NCBI GenBank assembly: GCA_963277665.1
Contig: OY728137.1
Span: forward strand, 1,174,120,670 to 1,174,184,669
Source: Viscum album
Taxonomy: Eukaryota; Streptophyta; Magnoliopsida; Santalales; Viscaceae
Length of the DNA: 64,000 nt
Reading direction: 5' to 3'
Positions 48,430-60,900 of this stretch are shown here, piece after piece. The notes beneath the pieces were generated by a model, which saw only the letters and a program-made list of their open reading frames with translations, ran no database searches and had not been told where the DNA came from. The first letter of the stretch is position 1. Each line of letters starts with the position of its first letter. A program made the position numbers and the translations under genes.

Positions 48430-50060
48430 CCATTCAATAAAACTAATCATCAAACAACTTAGGATATTATGAGGGAATTTGTGACTCATGCTCCCAAGTA
48501 CAAAACTAAACAACACCAATACTCTATTAGAAATAAAAAAAGAATACAAATACAATGAAACACCTTCTCTAGATGGTATTAGATCTCTATAGGACATTAT
48601 TATAAGTTCACATTTCCCTCAAATTTCATCTCACAATTTTTAACAACATAAGAATAATTATAAGAATATATAAGAATCCATGAAACATAAAATACATCAG
48701 GAACTGGGATTATCCATAGGGGGAAGGTTAATTGATACAAAATAACACTAACATGAATTATCCTTTAATAGGTTCAAAAAATTAAGGGCATGTATTACTC
48801 CCATTACCGAATCATTACTTCACATAATGGGAAAATATCTTTAATAACATATGATCTCCAATTTAAAACTCTAGATGAACTGCCCTATGATCAACATAGA
48901 ATATCTGATTATCCTGTTATTTAATTATGGGATCATGGATAAACTAAACCTTATTTATCATTCTCTTCACTAAATATGGTCCATGAATAGATAACACTCT
49001 GACATCGGTCATGTAAAATGGAGATATAAAGGTTTTTCATACAATGCTTCAAAAAGATCAATATAAATGGTATAATGATGACTTTTATTGTAAGTAAAAT
49101 ACACCAATGGAAAGTTCCTCACATATGGTCCTCTAAAATCCATAATACAAGTGAACAAAATGTCCTTTATTTTCTATATAGTTTTCTCTATCTGATCACG
49201 CATCTAATGATGAAACAAGATACTATGTCTTAGATAAGAGACAAAACAATGAGGGATAGCTTTACAAAACATGGATAAAATTGGGAACTTGATCTAATTT
49301 GATCATATTTGGAACCCCATAAAACCTATCCACTTCCTATTAATAATTTCTAACCTAAAATCTATTGGAATATACTCCTTATCCTTTAATAAGTGATAAC
49401 ACTTCATCAAGAAATATTTGATCATTCATATGACATCCATCTTCATTAGGATCGAGTAAAATCAGTAACTATGTCCATCATAATTTCCTCCCACTTCCAC
49501 TCAAGACCACAAATAATATAAATAAAACCAAAGGGAACATGATGTTATACATTTAAGCTTTAGTAAAAAAAATTTGAGACCTAAACTATACAATGAATCT
49601 CTTTATACCAGGACAACAATACCACCTTCTCAAGGCATGGTACATCTTATTACCACTAGGATGTACACAGAGAACCACTTCCCACATCACCAAAGAATGA
49701 AAAAACCTCCCATGAAAGAACACCAGATTTTAATCATCCTCTAACCATATATTGGGAACTTATTCCCAATGAACATGATCCCAACAAACCTCCACCTACA
49801 ATACCCAAACCGGGAATCCTCCACCTTTTAACCAAAGGTGAGTACACCATCACTAAATAAAGTTACCCTTTACTAGGAAATAATCCTATATAAAGATATA
49901 TCAATGAAATATCCTTTATCAGCATCCATGAATCACTAGACTCATGCATGATATCTCCACATAACTTCCTACTCGATGAATCATATCAAAATTACCTCTA
50001 CCCAATATATAGGAAATTTAAAAGCCATATACCAGTATAAATTCTATTCATCATTGACAC
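48430..50060 (-). pseudogene. Element 3 integrase and chromodomain end, D,D,E present
   Basis: On the minus strand GLEWKWEEIMMDIVTDFTRS keeps the first Asp (49475-49473). GVPNMIKLDQVPNFIHVL keeps the second (49294-49292). FHH-MRDQIEKTI keeps the Glu (49198-49196), in a frame different from the first Asp. Further on come FEALYEKPLYL, HLEF-IGDHMLLKIFP, and an end reading TWEHESQIPS-YPKLFDD near 48500-48440. The triad is complete but stops and a frameshift disable the protein. Confidence 0.75.
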
Positions 50061-50500
50061 CAAAAATTCAAGTCACACTATAAGAAGTTATACCTCAAGA
50101 TATTGTGATTAATGAAAACCACGAAGCACTCAACAGTGAGAAAATGATGCCAAAACATTAGAGTGAACACAACTGCAACAAGATCAAGATTATGGGTAGA
50201 ATATTTAAGTTCATGATGACTTTACTACTGAGTTATTTGGAGGATAAATTATATTTTTTTATAAAAATACTTTAAAATCCTTGATTTGAAGAATCAAAAT
50301 AAACCTAAGACACAACACCCTCCTCCAAAAAATGAATAAATGGATCCCCAATAAACTTCTCCTACTCAAACATAGTCTGAAACTGGTCATGACATGAGAA
50401 AAAATGATATTTATAAATAAATGACATTAAAGGAGGAAAAATATAATAGAATTAAACTATATACCTCCTGTAATAGATTTAATGGCCTTGGAAACACCAC
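50060..50500 (-). pseudogene. Element 3 RNase H remnant
   Basis: HHELKYSTHNLDLVAVVFTL and FWHHFL match the ExNYPTHDLELAAVVFAL and WRHYL blocks; the Glu has become Asp. FINHNILRY stands for YTDHKSLKY with Asp changed to Asn. The upstream part is unreadable. Confidence 0.65.
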
Positions 50501-51260
50501 CCCACCACAAATTTCATGAGGGATACCAAATAATAAAACACCTCAATCAATAAAGGATCTATAACTACTACATGTGGAGAAACAAATGTAACAAAAAATG
50601 AACCTTATAGGATAAAAATATATTCTTCAATAGATTACTAGAATGATGATGAAAATTAATAACTACTAAATAAACTCATACATTCTTTACGTGATCCTAT
50701 TCTAACTCAGAATACCATAATATTTTCTCAATGAACACCACCGTAAAATTATTCAGAAATTCATGAAACCTAGAAATCATCAATCTTACAAATGTGTGTA
50801 GAGAATTTATAACACCTAATAACATTAAAAATAACACATAATTATCATAAATACATATAAAAGTAGTTTTCATAATATACTTATCCCCAGCTTTCATTTT
50901 TCGATATCCTGACTTCAAATTGATATTCAAGAACCATAAACATCCCAACATCTAACAAAAAATCATCAATCCATAGTAGTGGATAGAGGTTCTTTACTAT
51001 CACCTATTTCAAGTGAAAAATATCAATAAAAAATTGTATAGTATCATCTTTCTTCTTCACAAACAAAATCAAAAAACACCAAAGGGAAACACTAGGAAAA
51101 ATAAATCTTCTTTTTAGAATATATTCAATCTAGACCCCAAGCTCTTGTATCTTAGAAGGTTCCATCCTATATATGTAGATCAAATTATGATTTAAATATG
51201 GATACAAATTTATTACAAATATGATCTAATATCAAAGGGGTAACATTACAAACACAATAA
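50500..51260 (-). pseudogene. Element 3 reverse transcriptase remnant
   Basis: It starts with YRMEPSKIQELGVQIE near 51170. SVSLWCFLILFVKKKDDTI and YPLLWIDD follow. The open stretch 50951-50697 reads FLNINLKSGY (first Asp changed to Asn) and ends with FTVVFIEKILWY, where the FIDD box has both aspartates replaced by Glu (50729-50727) and Lys (50726-50724). Confidence 0.8.
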
Positions 51261-51512
51261 GAAAGACATCATTGTATTCTTTAACAACCCTAAGAACCAC
51301 CACTAATTTATCCCCTATAAAACTCAACATCAACTCAACTATAATGAAAAATATGGACTCAACATCTCTCTAATATATATGAGGGTCTCACTCACTAAAA
51401 AACACAATATTTTCACTATAAACATCATTGAATATAATGTGCCTCTTATAAAAATTATAAAATCCATCACATCCTATGTTACATGGATTCTTACATAACT
51501 TATCACAACACA
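51261..51512 (-). other. Remnant between 5' LTR and RT of element 3
   Basis: Only about 250 bp. SVKEYNDVFL-like and LPP-like fragments may be the very end of the protease-RT linker. CTTATCACAACA just before the LTR at about 51500 could be a worn primer binding site on the minus strand. Confidence 0.35.
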
Positions 51513-54250
51513 TGAAAGTATAAATTTTTTATTAATAGTCACTATTGGTGGGATACTTGTTTTGTTCTATAATCTCAAGACACATCATATTTCACACAAA
51601 TTTATGGTAAAAATGAGATCCATCACTGCCTATATATAAAAATTCCCTATAACATATTCCATTATAGTCTATATAAGCCTACACATCATGTTATGTCTGA
51701 AGGGGGTGAGGAAGAAGGAGTAGTAAACTATATGTTCCCTCTCTAATCTAGATGTTGGGGGAAACAACTATAACCCAAAACATTTGGACATCATATTCAT
51801 ACAAAAATATGGATGTAGAGCTTATAAAATTATAAAATATAATAAATAGTACCCCATACAACCAAACTAGGGGAAACTACATAGCCTTAGACCCAAACTG
51901 CATCCATCATCTCATATGAAATAGGGATACCACTGCTATGGTCTAGGTAACTAGATGTTACATATATATTAATGAATCAATACTAAACATTATTAGTCAT
52001 TACCTTTAACTAACTAACAATTAAAATTCATTCATTAACCCCAATACCAATTTTTTTCTTCAATCATTCAATTTCATCATAATCCCACATGATTTTACAC
52101 TTCACATTTCATTTCCCACATTCCTTTACATGCACTTCGAGCATTATTCAAAATATACCATGGATTTAATTCAATATATCATTACCTCAAACAATAACCA
52201 ATCCCAAGAGTTCATTCATTATTTCATTTGACATTCTATAATCTCAGTATTATAGGATTTGGCTTATAATATAAGAAATAATATTTAACACTAGTGTATA
52301 GGATAACTATAAAAAGAAGATTGAATATAAAGCAATCATTCATCAAGAAAACTATCCACCATGTAACAAAAAAAGTATGATGGAAAATCACAGATCTCAA
52401 ACCATACCAACAAACCAATTAAAATACCAACATAATAATCTAGTGGTAGGAAAGTCTAGATCTCAAATTGTGTAATCCATCCTAGTATCGAACTCACCTA
52501 GATGAACAAGAAACAAGCAATCCCCACTGTAAAATTGTTTAATTCATCCCTACCTTAATATCTAAATCACACTATGTTCCATGATAATCCATAATAAGTA
52601 AACAATAAATATAATGTGCATATATAAAAACAATCATAAATTTAGCATGTAAAAATCATGAGTTAACTAATTCCAAAAAATCCATGAATAAATTCCCATA
52701 ACCAACAAGGAGGAGATTACATTAACCCCAAACATATAATTCTAATAAAAAACTTTTTTAGTTACCTTAATGAGTTAAATCATTAATTATGTGTTGGTTT
52801 CATCATAAAAAACCTAACATAGTAGCTAACAACAATTTGGAATCAACCATAAATATTCTTCCAGAAATCAATTCATATTTAGATATTTTTAAGGAAGAAC
52901 GATGATTAATTCCACATGAATTATTAATTATATGATTTATCATACCATATTTACATTTTCATTATATAATTTTGAGAATATCATACATACCAAAGAATAA
53001 AAATAATAACAAAAATTAATTACATGAAATCTAAAAAATATTAAGAGGCATCCAATCATAACATAAACCACATGTGATCACTGCATGCTATTCCATATTT
53101 AATACTTCCGAATATTTATATATTATTATATTTATGTATTTTATTCCCCAATTACCAAAAGAATATAAATCATTTTAATCCCACACATACTCATAAAATA
53201 AGAATAATACATGAATCCCCTATATCAAAATTCAACTTTTATTTTTCTCTAAGAAAGAATGGAAGAACAGACACATCTCTCTAATCACCTCAACCATGAG
53301 GAAATAATAGTCCCTATAGATATGATTATAGTATAAATCCTCGATCAATCACCAATATAATCCTTATTGAAACAAAACTAAATGAAAATATAATGTCATG
53401 TAAAGAGATATCATGAGATAATTGAACCAATGGAGAATAATAAAAATTACCTCAGATCACCAACACATCAATATATAGAAGTATAAGGTTGAATCCAAGT
53501 GAAGTGGATCTCAATTTTTTAAAAGAGGTTCTTAGGCCACATAGGTTTTAATGGAGAAGGAAGTATATGAGAGTATGTTAAATGAGGGAAAAATATTAAC
53601 CCTGTAGGAGTTTTATTAGGAAAATGAACCAACAGAAATGACCACATTGTAATACTTATGTCTTATAAAAAAAAATTACAACACAGAAGTGGAGGCTTTA
53701 TTGTAGAGGCCCTAGCCTCTAAAATTCATAGTGAAATACCCATCATATCCCCCATTTGAATCTTAGGTCTATATAGAACCTATAATGCCAGGATAGGGAT
53801 GGATCACTACCCTAATATCTATAATGTAGTGATTTATAATTTGGAGGAGACAAGGTCTCTACCTTCAAGACTCTATGGTGCAACCCATTCCCTACATCGT
53901 AATAATCCTAACCAACAAAATGATAGGAACCCGACCTAATGATATCCACTATACATCCCAAATTACAACACTATAGCTACCATGAAAAAACCCCCATAAA
54001 ACATTAATCACGGGACTCTACACAAAAAATCCCATCGCAATGACATAATTAGCCAGCTCTAAAACCAATCTATTATTTATATTTGAATGACACACCATAA
54101 GACCCAACCTCTAATTTAAATTTTAGTTTAACCTGAACTTTGTCCCTTTTTTCCATTCCCCAACAGCTTTAATTACCCAAAAACTCTAATAAAGGGCTTA
54201 AGAAGAACCAGCCTTTACAATGTAGATATAAATGTTTCATAATTATTATA
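51513..54250 (-). repeat. 5' LTR of element 3
   Basis: Partner of 45522-48327 (anchors given there). Starts near TGAAAGTATAAA at 51513. The high-coordinate end is not sharply visible (54240-54330). The open stretch 52236-52418 is a chance frame. Confidence 0.65.
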
Positions 54251-57120
54251 TATATCAATTATAGAACTAAAATATGTTAAATAGTTTTTTACACATAGTG
54301 TATTTCACACACATTACCAACTGTATATGCCATGTATATTTATGGAATATTATAAGGTCATACAAACTTTATAAGTTATGTGGATTGTCACATGGAACTA
54401 CATTCCACGTATATCGCAACAAGTCATGTGGTCATACATGTCATGTAAGTACACATTCTATAAACATCATGAGTCAACCAATAGGTTGAGTGAGAATACA
54501 TGCCATGTAATTATTAAATTCGAGAACAAGATTTAATCTGAAATAAAATGTAGTCTTAATGTGTCCCCTCACAACATTCCATTTATGTTATAAATTATAA
54601 AAATGGATTTCATGTGATTTTGAAGGTACAATCCCCATGTCTTAAAATGTACATAGAAAAATATGTAATTTTTTTATAATATTTTCCTTGTAGGTTAATG
54701 ATTCAACTCCCACCATTTTCATATTTTATTTGAAATTAATACATATTTTATACTTTGGGAACAATATATTTTAAATATAAAAATCAATTAACTCTTATTT
54801 TTTAAATGATTTATTTATTTGTTGGAGTTGTTAGAATAAATACTACATTGAATTCTGAGAGTTTTATTTTATTAAAGGTTGAATCCATAAGTTATAAAAA
54901 TATCAAGATATTTATAGTTTTAGAAGCATGGAAAGATATGAATTATTGATGAATTGGGAAAAAGGATTTTCATAAATGTTATTTTTCATCTATTCATGTG
55001 AATTTAAAATAGTACTTGGATATATTAGAGTTATCAAGTCCCATTCATAATAGTAACCTCACAAGAACCCAGTATATGTTAATGTAATTAAATATTCCAT
55101 GGGGAGGAATTAGTTATTACATAAGAGTCTTTAGGACTCTCCCACATAATATATAAATGTAAATTAATTGTCTATTGTAACATAATAGATTAGTGCTACT
55201 ATGATACATAAGGATCACCTCAACTAATATATAAAGTTAACCAGAGATTCCTTTTGAGGCATACACTTCATATCCTTTTCAATGGGGATGAAATAACATA
55301 TACATAAGTGTCACCATACCCAAACATAAGATTCATTTTGATTGATACAATGATATTCAAAGTTCAACAACTTTTCTATTGAAAATAGTATTTTAATACG
55401 CAATGGTTATCACTATATAAATGAATGTAATGTTTATGGTATAAGGTTAGCCAAGGAATTCATAGTGTGGAATGAATCCCACAAACATAATCCATTAAAG
55501 ATAATTCCATATCTTGATTGAACACATTAATTTATTCAAATTGAATGAAGAAAATCATATTCAAGGGATATTAGAAGAAGGAATACTAAAATTAATGAAA
55601 TACATTATTTACTTTAAATCTATAGAATAATTTCACGATTCTTCTAATGTCAAAACTTTTCACTACTCAAGCCATGCAGAAGTTGAAGATAATCCCCATG
55701 CTTTAATAGAATATTTTTGTTGAAATGGTGATGATTATTTTTTTAATAACACATCATTCTCATTATAAAAGGGGGATCAAAGTTTGAGTTTTGTTTTGGT
55801 TATTTAAAAATTTTCTATCACCATTTCCACTTACCATTTTTATAGATGAGTAAATCCATTTAGAGATTGAGATAGGATAAATAATAAATTTGTAATTCTT
55901 AAGTTTGAGCGTCAATGAATAAATTATTATACCATTGATTGATTTTTTATTTAATTTTAAGGTTATATTTTGAATGTGATTATGTTTAGTGTATTATTCT
56001 TGTGATTTGTTAACTAATTACAATGGTAATAATCATTATCCCTATACATAATTCTATTAATATACAATATAATATGTTGAATTAAGTAGTGTAGTATCTT
56101 CAGATAGTTGATATGTGTATGTAATGAAGTGAATTTGTTTTTAATTAAATTATAACAACATTACAGGATTGGGATTTGTGTGAGTAGTTTAGGGGTAGAT
56201 TATTTTTTAGGTTTAATTTAATACTTTTCTACCCGCATAGGAAGGAATATTGGGTATTAATGATTTATTGTTTATTTTACCATGCAATTTATATCAAACA
56301 TGGGTAAAGGATGTTGAAGTTGTGTATTATTTTATTTTTTAATTAATATGAAGAATATTTAACCATCTTTAAGACTAGGGTAATCTTACAATTATAAATA
56401 CACCACTTATACTAATCACCTTTCATATCTTAGATATATCTCATTTGATTAATTTGTTTTCAATTCCATTAAATTATAAGTTCATGAAAAATCAATTTTT
56501 TTAGAAATTATGAAGAAAACAACCCCTCTATAGAGAATACTTATAGTTACCACTACAATATATATAATACATGTTGATCTTAAATATATTTATGAACATC
56601 TATATGAGTTGCGAGAAAAATATGGTACCTTTTATGGGGCTTTTATTTCAAAATTCTTAACCATTAGTTTTTATGACCCACTCTAACATTGGCAAATTTA
56701 TTTCTATTGATTAAGAGTTTTAAATAAATATATTAATTAATGTTTTATAATGAATAAACATTGAAAATTTATAAATAAATTTTTAAAATATTCTCTTAAC
56801 AAACTCTAATGAGACTTAATGTGTTCCTTTTTAGTCAGTAACCATGATATAAAACCCTTATTAGACAATTACAGAGATTTTAACACCTCGCTTAATTAAC
56901 TATAGAATCTATAAATTTATGCTACCATTACAAGATTATTATCAATTAAAATTTCTTTTATTCAATTGTTTCTATGATTCCCTATACTTGCAGGTAAATA
57001 CCCCAAAAATAATATCAATGAATTAACCATGGTATCTAAAATTAGGAATCTAAAAGGAGTAGATGATTAAAAATTAAAATAATGATCCTTCACATTTAAT
57101 TTAGAGAAGACCAACTGAAA
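54251..57120 (+). other. Probable 5' LTR and leader of the Athila-like element
   Basis: Non-coding. It holds a good TATA box at 55764. A possible primer site TTGGCAAATTTATT lies near 56690 (Athila elements usually have TGGCGCCGTTGCC), but the match is weak. Around 54290-54480 CATGT-rich short repeats occur. Limits of the LTR cannot be set without its partner. Confidence 0.4.
55764..55770 (+). promoter_or_regulatory. TATA box in presumed Athila LTR
   Basis: CATTATAAAAGGGGGATC: TATAAAA followed by a purine stretch, as in many plant LTR promoters, about 1.4 kb upstream of gag. Confidence 0.5.
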
Positions 57121-57129
57121 AATAGATAT

Positions 57130-58180
57130 ACAGTCTGCAACCTAGAGAAGTGAGTGACTATGATGGCATATGAAGGAGATTCTTCCAAAGGTTATGTGAA
57201 TCCTCAAATAGAACAAGTATAATTAAATATATATATATATATTGTAATATAATAATTAGGGGAGATTATCTATGAGTACTGGAAAAGATTCAATATGTTG
57301 TGTGCATGATGCCCTCACCAAGACCTTGAGGAACACCATTTTCTAGGATTCTTATATCATGGACTGCTTGATAGTGAAAAATATTTTGGATTCATAATAA
57401 AAAGGATATTTTATTATCAATTCACTAGTATATGTTATGGTACTAATTGAGAATATATCACATAATTTTCAATAATTTTTTACAATAGGTTTTGTTACAT
57501 GAGGATTTCACGAGGTGCGATATTTTGAATCACACCTTTTTTATTCTAAAATTGACGAACTAACCACTTTGATTAGGAAAATGGATCGTATGAAATAAAT
57601 CAAACATCAGTTATAAAAAATTATAAATGGTAATTTTTTTAGAATTTTTATATTTATCAATGTGCCAAAGGGAAGGGAAATAAAAAATTTATAGCTTCTT
57701 ATCAATAGATGTAATTTTAGAAGCCAAACCATGTATAGTCCTACACAGAGAATGCTTAATATTCAATTAGTAACTTGTAAAATCAAGACATATAACCCAT
57801 TAAACAACTATATTAATAACCTATAACATCCCAAAAACCATACAAGAAACTATACAATCCAAAATCCATTTGAACACCACACATTCAATTAAATAAACCC
57901 TTTGAATATACATCATCAAATTCATTATAATAGGTAGGAAATGAAACAGATCATATGATTGAGAAGCTAAAAGTTGAAATGGACAAATTGAAAAATTATA
58001 TAAGAATACTTGGGGTGATAATGGGAAAACCCCCATAAACTGCCAACTCATCCCATCCCAAATTCCACTGGTAATGCGAGAATGATAAAAATGTATAGTT
58101 GAAAAGGGATTCATATTATTACGAATTCCCACCTAAATTGGATTTTTAATAGCTATGGGAGACCAATGTAGAAGTTTAAG
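57130..58180 (+). pseudogene. gag: Athila-like gag remnant
   Basis: From about 57265 the plus strand reads YEYWKRFNMLCA-CPHQDLE, then HHFLGFLYHGLLDSEK. This matches the Athila gag block LYEYWERFKxLCxxCPHHxI and FYxGLLxxxR. After one or two frameshifts come LIENISHNFQQF and KIDELTTLIRKM (about 57540-57590), matching the LIxNMAxNSQQF and QLAxLTxLVxQM blocks. A C-terminal HPKNHTRNY piece (near 57830) resembles the YNPxWRNHPNF segment. The minus open stretch 57821-58132 is a shadow. Confidence 0.75.
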
Positions 58181-58319
58181 ATAATATTGATAAGATTATA
58201 ACAAAATTAGAAACAACTATGAAAATGTTTTTTAGAAAATGAATACTTTCAAATACTATTTCTTTTGAGGATAATTGATTTAATGAACAAAAAAGAGGAA
58301 GAAATATAAATATAAATAT

Positions 58320-58910
58320 TGGAAAACTTTACAATGTTTAAAATCAATATAAATATTCTAGATGAAATAAAAAAGATTCCAAAATATGGTATGTTCTTTG
58401 GGGAACTAGGAATCATAATATGGTTACATTAATGGGATGATATAGTGAATTTATGGAGGAACATTTCTTATTTGATCACACCATAACATCCAACCAAATG
58501 TTAAGATCGAAGTAAATTTTATATCCCTCACATTATAATGTATATATGTTTTAGTCATACCTTGTGTGATCTAGGAGATTCTACTGATTTTATGCCTCAA
58601 TCGGTTTTACCTACATTATAGATGGTAGAGCTCAGACTAAGAAGTTTGTTTGATCAACTTTCCAATAGATCCCCTAAATTCATAATAGGAATTATGGAAC
58701 ATGTTTTTGAAAATAGTGTATAATTTTATCTTCCCATCTAATTTCAGTATTCAAAAAATATAAGCGGAAAAGACACCATCATTTTAATCTATAATTTTTG
58801 GAACACCATTTCTGAAAATGGAGAAGATAACAGTAAAATTCCATGATGGAACCCTTATAAAAGAGTATATTGAGATCATTGTACACATAAATATATATGA
58901 TTCTATGAAT
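58320..58910 (+). pseudogene. Athila-like protease remnant
   Basis: FKINININILDEIKKIPKYG (58340 on) matches FxxLxINIPFxEAxxQMPxYA. CDLGDSTDFMPQSV carries the protease Asp at 58567-58569 in the family's CDLGASINLMPxSV block. It continues with LFDQLSNRSPKFIIGIMEHV for LQLADRSxKYPRGIxEDV. IIFGTPFLKMEKITVKFHDG near 58790-58850 matches the (I/L)ILGRPFLxTxxxxIDVxxG end. Good order, broken frames. Confidence 0.8.
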
Positions 58911-59529
58911 TAACCATAGTAGATAATTCAATTATCCTTGATTAATACTATAAATAATCTAATACTTTTTATTACTCTAGTATGTTATAAGAATGTTTTA
59001 CTTTGGGTAACCATTTATGATCTAAAATTTTGATGAAAAAAACTAGTAGAAAATTTTAAATCTTATGAAACTATATGAATATGACATGAACACATATTTA
59101 TTAAATTGTTTTTAATTTACTCAATAATGAAGGATATGAAACCTTACCATTTATGTAGGAAATTTAAGACATTAAGGTAAGTGAAGAAATTACAATCAAA
59201 TATTTAATCTATGCCCCAAATTTGGAAGTGAAATTTTTTCAAACTTATTTAAACTATGTGTTTCTAATGAAATGATTTATGTTAAAAGTGATTATTTTAA
59301 GAAATATTCCCTTCAATAAAGAAAAAAATCTAATAAATGTTTTACACAAAAATATGATATGTATATTCTAGTGTTCTTGATATATCCTTGGCATAATTCT
59401 AAAATTTTTGTGTAAATAATTTTACTAGAAAGTGATTAAAAATATGTTTGGAAACAATGTATGATACCCAACCCAACTATAATGATATTGGGTAATAATG
59501 ATATTGAAAAGTAGTTATAATTAGGTATT
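58911..59529 (+). pseudogene. Athila-like protease-RT linker
   Basis: Polyprotein linker, barely readable; no domain recognised. Confidence 0.4.
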
Positions 59530-60290
59530 ATTTTTCCCATTTATGACACATAAAGTTTTAACCCCATACACATAGTTCATGAAAAATATGGACAAGACAT
59601 TGTAAAGGGTGAACAAAAAGAATTAATTCATGTCAGTGTACAAAATAATCGAGTAGTTTTCATAGTCTATCGAAAATTGAATCAAGTCATATGAAAATAT
59701 CATTTTCCCATATAATTTATTGGCAAAATTATAGAATGACTATCCAAAAAAATGAAATACTTCGTTTTTGATGGATTTCTAGGGTACATTTAGGTATGCA
59801 TCACACCTAATGGCAAGGAAAAGACAATCTATACATGTATTTATAGTACCTTTACTTATAATAGATTTTTATTTGTATTTTTCTATGAACCATTTACATT
59901 TTATAGATGCTTTGTAAGTATTCCCTACAATTAAATAGAGGATGGTCTTGATGAATTTCTTGATTACTTAACTACGGTTGGAAATTATTTTTATCACTAT
60001 TTAGAAATTTGGAAAAGTATTGAAAATAATCTTGTTTTAAAATTTTAAAATATTAATTTCATGGAGGAAACAAGCATCATGTTTAGAAATGTAATTTAAA
60101 AACAAGAAATTGAGATTGATAATTCCAAAATTTAAATTAATAATGCATTACCTTACCCATCATGTTTGAAACATATTATACCCTTTATAGGATATATTGT
60201 ATTCTATAAAAGATTAATTAAGCACATTAGTCTGAATGATTTACCACTTTTTTTATTATTATTAAAATATGATGAGTTTACTTTTGATGA
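59530..60290 (+). pseudogene. Athila-like reverse transcriptase remnant
   Basis: YRKLNQVI-KYHFPI-FIGKII, then MKYFVFDGFLGYIQVCITPN (first catalytic Asp kept), KTIYTCIYSTFTYNRF, and NNLVLKF near 60030 match Athila RT. The FMDDFSVYGxSF box reads FLDYLTTVGNYF: the first dyad Asp is kept (59962-59964), the second is Tyr (59965-59967). The thumb/connection reads LPYPSCLKHIIPFIGYIVFY and RLIKHISLNDLPLFL, like LPYPTxVKxIRSFLGHAGFYRRFI. Confidence 0.85.
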
Positions 60291-60745
60291 CCCCTATATA
60301 TAATTTATGATGAGTTTTAGTGTAAACTAACCACACCGCTAGTCATGAAACCACCTAATTAGTACTTTCCATTAAAGTAATTTTGTATTACTTCAAAACA
60401 TGATGTCAACGTATTGTTGTCTCAAATAATTGAGAGAATATATCTTATCATTTATAATGTTTCAATGACAGTATATACAACTTAAAACAATTATATAACC
60501 ATAAAAAAAAGTTTTCAACAATTTTTTTGAGAAATTTGTCTCAAATCATTTTTAATTAAAGAGAAAATTTTCTAAAATAATGAAGCCCACGTGTACTTAA
60601 TGATGAAAGAAGAATCACATTAAAGTTTAGTGAGATGGATCCTACTTCTCAAAGAATTATAATTGAAAATAAAAGATTATAGAGGAGATGAATATCAAGT
60701 GAAATATCACTTGGTATGATTTCCACATATAACCAAAGAGGGACT
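60290..60745 (+). pseudogene. Athila-like RNase H remnant
   Basis: KLTTPLVMKPPN, then the FCITSKHDVNVLLSQ block where the family has MCDASDxAVGAVLGQ (Asp lost), and finally RWILLLKEL-LKIKDYRGDEY with QVKYHL. The last matches RWxLLLQEFDxEIxDKKGxENxVADHLSR. Stops and frameshifts throughout. Confidence 0.7.
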
Positions 60746-60900
60746 TCTTTAAATATAGACATTAAAGGACTTTATTTTATGAGAAAATATAAATTTCATT
60801 GAATAATAGTGGACATGGTATGTTGATATGGAAAAAATTTAATTCACTTATCAAGTCCCATATAATATTAAAACATATTTTCAGAATCAAGATAAATTAA
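60745..60900 (+). pseudogene. Start of Athila-like integrase, interrupted
   Basis: TLKDFIL and WTWYVDMEK correspond to the FPDExL and PWYADIVN segments at the beginning of Athila integrase. Similarity stops at about 60900, where the LTR of element 4 begins. Confidence 0.55.

Larger units (their letters stand above)
45522..54250 (-). mobile_element. Chromovirus-like Ty3/gypsy element 3, internally deleted
   Basis: Two LTRs of about 2.7-2.8 kb flank only about 3.2 kb of internal DNA on the minus strand, holding RT, RNase H, integrase and the chromodomain end. Gag and most of protease are absent between the 5' LTR (high coordinates) and RT. Confidence 0.75.
54251..60900 (+). mobile_element. Athila-like Ty3/gypsy element, 5' part
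   Basis: Plus-strand gag, protease, RT, RNase H and the first bit of integrase have Athila-type motifs. The element is cut at 60900 by the LTR of another element and should resume beyond the window. The 54.3-57.1 kb part likely contains its 5' LTR and leader; the second LTR is not in the window, so the left limit is a guess. Confidence 0.75.

Noticed and set aside
56690..56703. Athila primer binding site
   Set aside because: Only TTGGC agrees with the usual site; not enough to annotate separately.
57821..58132. 103-codon minus-strand open frame
   Set aside because: Antisense to the end of Athila-like gag; composition is Phe/Ile/Ser-rich as expected from reverse-reading AT-rich DNA.
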